This document shows positions 33,703 to 34,105 of a DNA stretch of 34,105 nt, piece after piece (position 1 is the first letter of the stretch; each line of letters begins with the position of its first letter). The translations under genes and the position numbers were made by a program. Location: the NCBI GenBank assembly GCA_030526515.1, contig JAUNCQ010000025.1:1-34105 (forward strand), given 5' to 3'. The DNA is from Coriobacteriia bacterium (GTDB lineage: Bacteria > Actinomycetota > Coriobacteriia > Coriobacteriales > Eggerthellaceae). Below the pieces are notes generated by a model. That model worked only from the letters and a program-made list of their open reading frames with translations. It was not told the origin of the DNA and ran no database searches.

Positions 33703-34060
33703 TGTAGTCAAATAAAAGTCGACACTTGGGGATGCTGACGTTTTTCCGTACATTCCCGCCTAGGACGCCAGTCCCAGCGACCTCCTGTATTGTAGCGGGC
33801 TCATGCCTCCCAGCGACATCTTGATCCTGCCCTCGTTGTACCAGTGGATGTAGTCGTCCACGGCGGACATGAAGTCTTCGAGCGACCACCCGGACCAGCT
33901 CCTGCCGTAGAAGAACTCCACCTTGAGCCGACCGAAGAACCCCTCGCACGCGGAGTTGTCCGGTGAGCACCCCTTCCTCGACATCGAGCGGACCACGCCA
34001 TAGCGCTCGCAGCGCTCGATCCATCCGGGCCAGCGGTAGTGGCATCCGCGGATGCCCTTC
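33703..34060 (-). mobile_element. IS3-like element remnant inserted in istA
   Basis: The left limit is taken at TGTAGTCAAATAAAAGTCGA, which on the minus strand ends in CA as IS3-family ends do. The right limit is where transposase similarity stops, near 34050-34060. The last 45 bases of the window are AT-richer, belong to something else and hold no recognisable gene. Confidence 0.6.
33760..34059 (-). pseudogene. IS3-family transposase OrfB, C-terminal fragment
   Basis: The open frame reads RGCHYRWPGWIERCERYGV, then RSMSRKGCSPDNSACEGFFG and a tail with YIHWYNEGRIKMSLGGMSPLQYR. This is the end of an IS3 OrfB with the last catalytic Glu (in CEGFFG). Upstream of RGCHY, where HSD should stand, the frame ends at a TAG (34060-34062), so the first two catalytic Asp are lost. 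Confidence 0.85.
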
Positions 34061-34105
34061 TAAGTGTCAAGAGCAATTAACGAGCTCGCTCTGCCTTTTT
34101 ATGAC

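Noticed and set aside
33305..34045. A single 246-aa transposase gene
   Set aside because: The N-terminal half is the wrong-frame reading of the IS3-like fragment; only the C-terminal half is IstA.

Overview
The window looks like a chromosomal piece of a high-GC (about 63% by eye) Gram-positive, most probably an actinobacterium of the class Coriobacteriia (Collinsella/Olsenella-like). The basis is codon use, the gene families present (BspA-like LRR surface proteins, MurT, small DUF-type proteins) and strong AGGAGG-type ribosome binding sites. The assignment is an inference; there is no rRNA or other decisive marker in the window.

Layout. 1-209 is the 3' end of guaA (GMP synthase) with its terminator. 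After a structured leader (385-597) comes a co-directional three-gene set: an orphan ClpP-type serine protease, a VirD4/TraG-type P-loop ATPase and an unknown 192-aa protein (598-3147). Then follow a conserved small protein, a Fic AMP transferase with an operator-like dyad, a zinc-ribbon protein plus partner, and a minus-strand metallophosphoesterase and EamA permease (to 8604). A methyltransferase, a DUF6273 protein and MurT occupy 8738-12462.

The core of the window is a family of three very large secreted paralogues (12573-15806, 19137-22406, 22515-25739). Each has a signal peptide, Ig-like beta domains, a long BspA-like leucine-rich-repeat region, a Big2-like domain and a C-terminal fold resembling the ADP-ribosyltransferase exotoxin family. 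It keeps the STS and ExE motifs but has Ser where the NAD-binding Arg is expected. An aldo/keto reductase with two 4Fe-4S motifs, a second EamA permease and a purine nucleoside phosphorylase lie between copies one and two.

From 25916 the window becomes accessory. A divergent Phd-type antitoxin and an ATGA-coupled pair of nuclease-fold-like genes share an 11-bp inverted repeat and a central dyad. A 420-bp intergenic array of GTG(C/G)GAACG motifs follows. Next come a divergent LysR regulator and a PutP-type sodium/proline symporter with a terminator-like hairpin in its leader. A 1.1-kb gene-poor region then holds six inverted copies of a 22-bp repeat inside duplicated flanks. The window ends with a CPBP protease and a degraded nest of insertion sequences: an IS21-like element whose istA is broken by an IS3-like fragment.

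Throughout the window the octamer GGGCGAAA is strongly over-represented: 28 copies counted by hand on both strands against about 1.3 expected from base composition.
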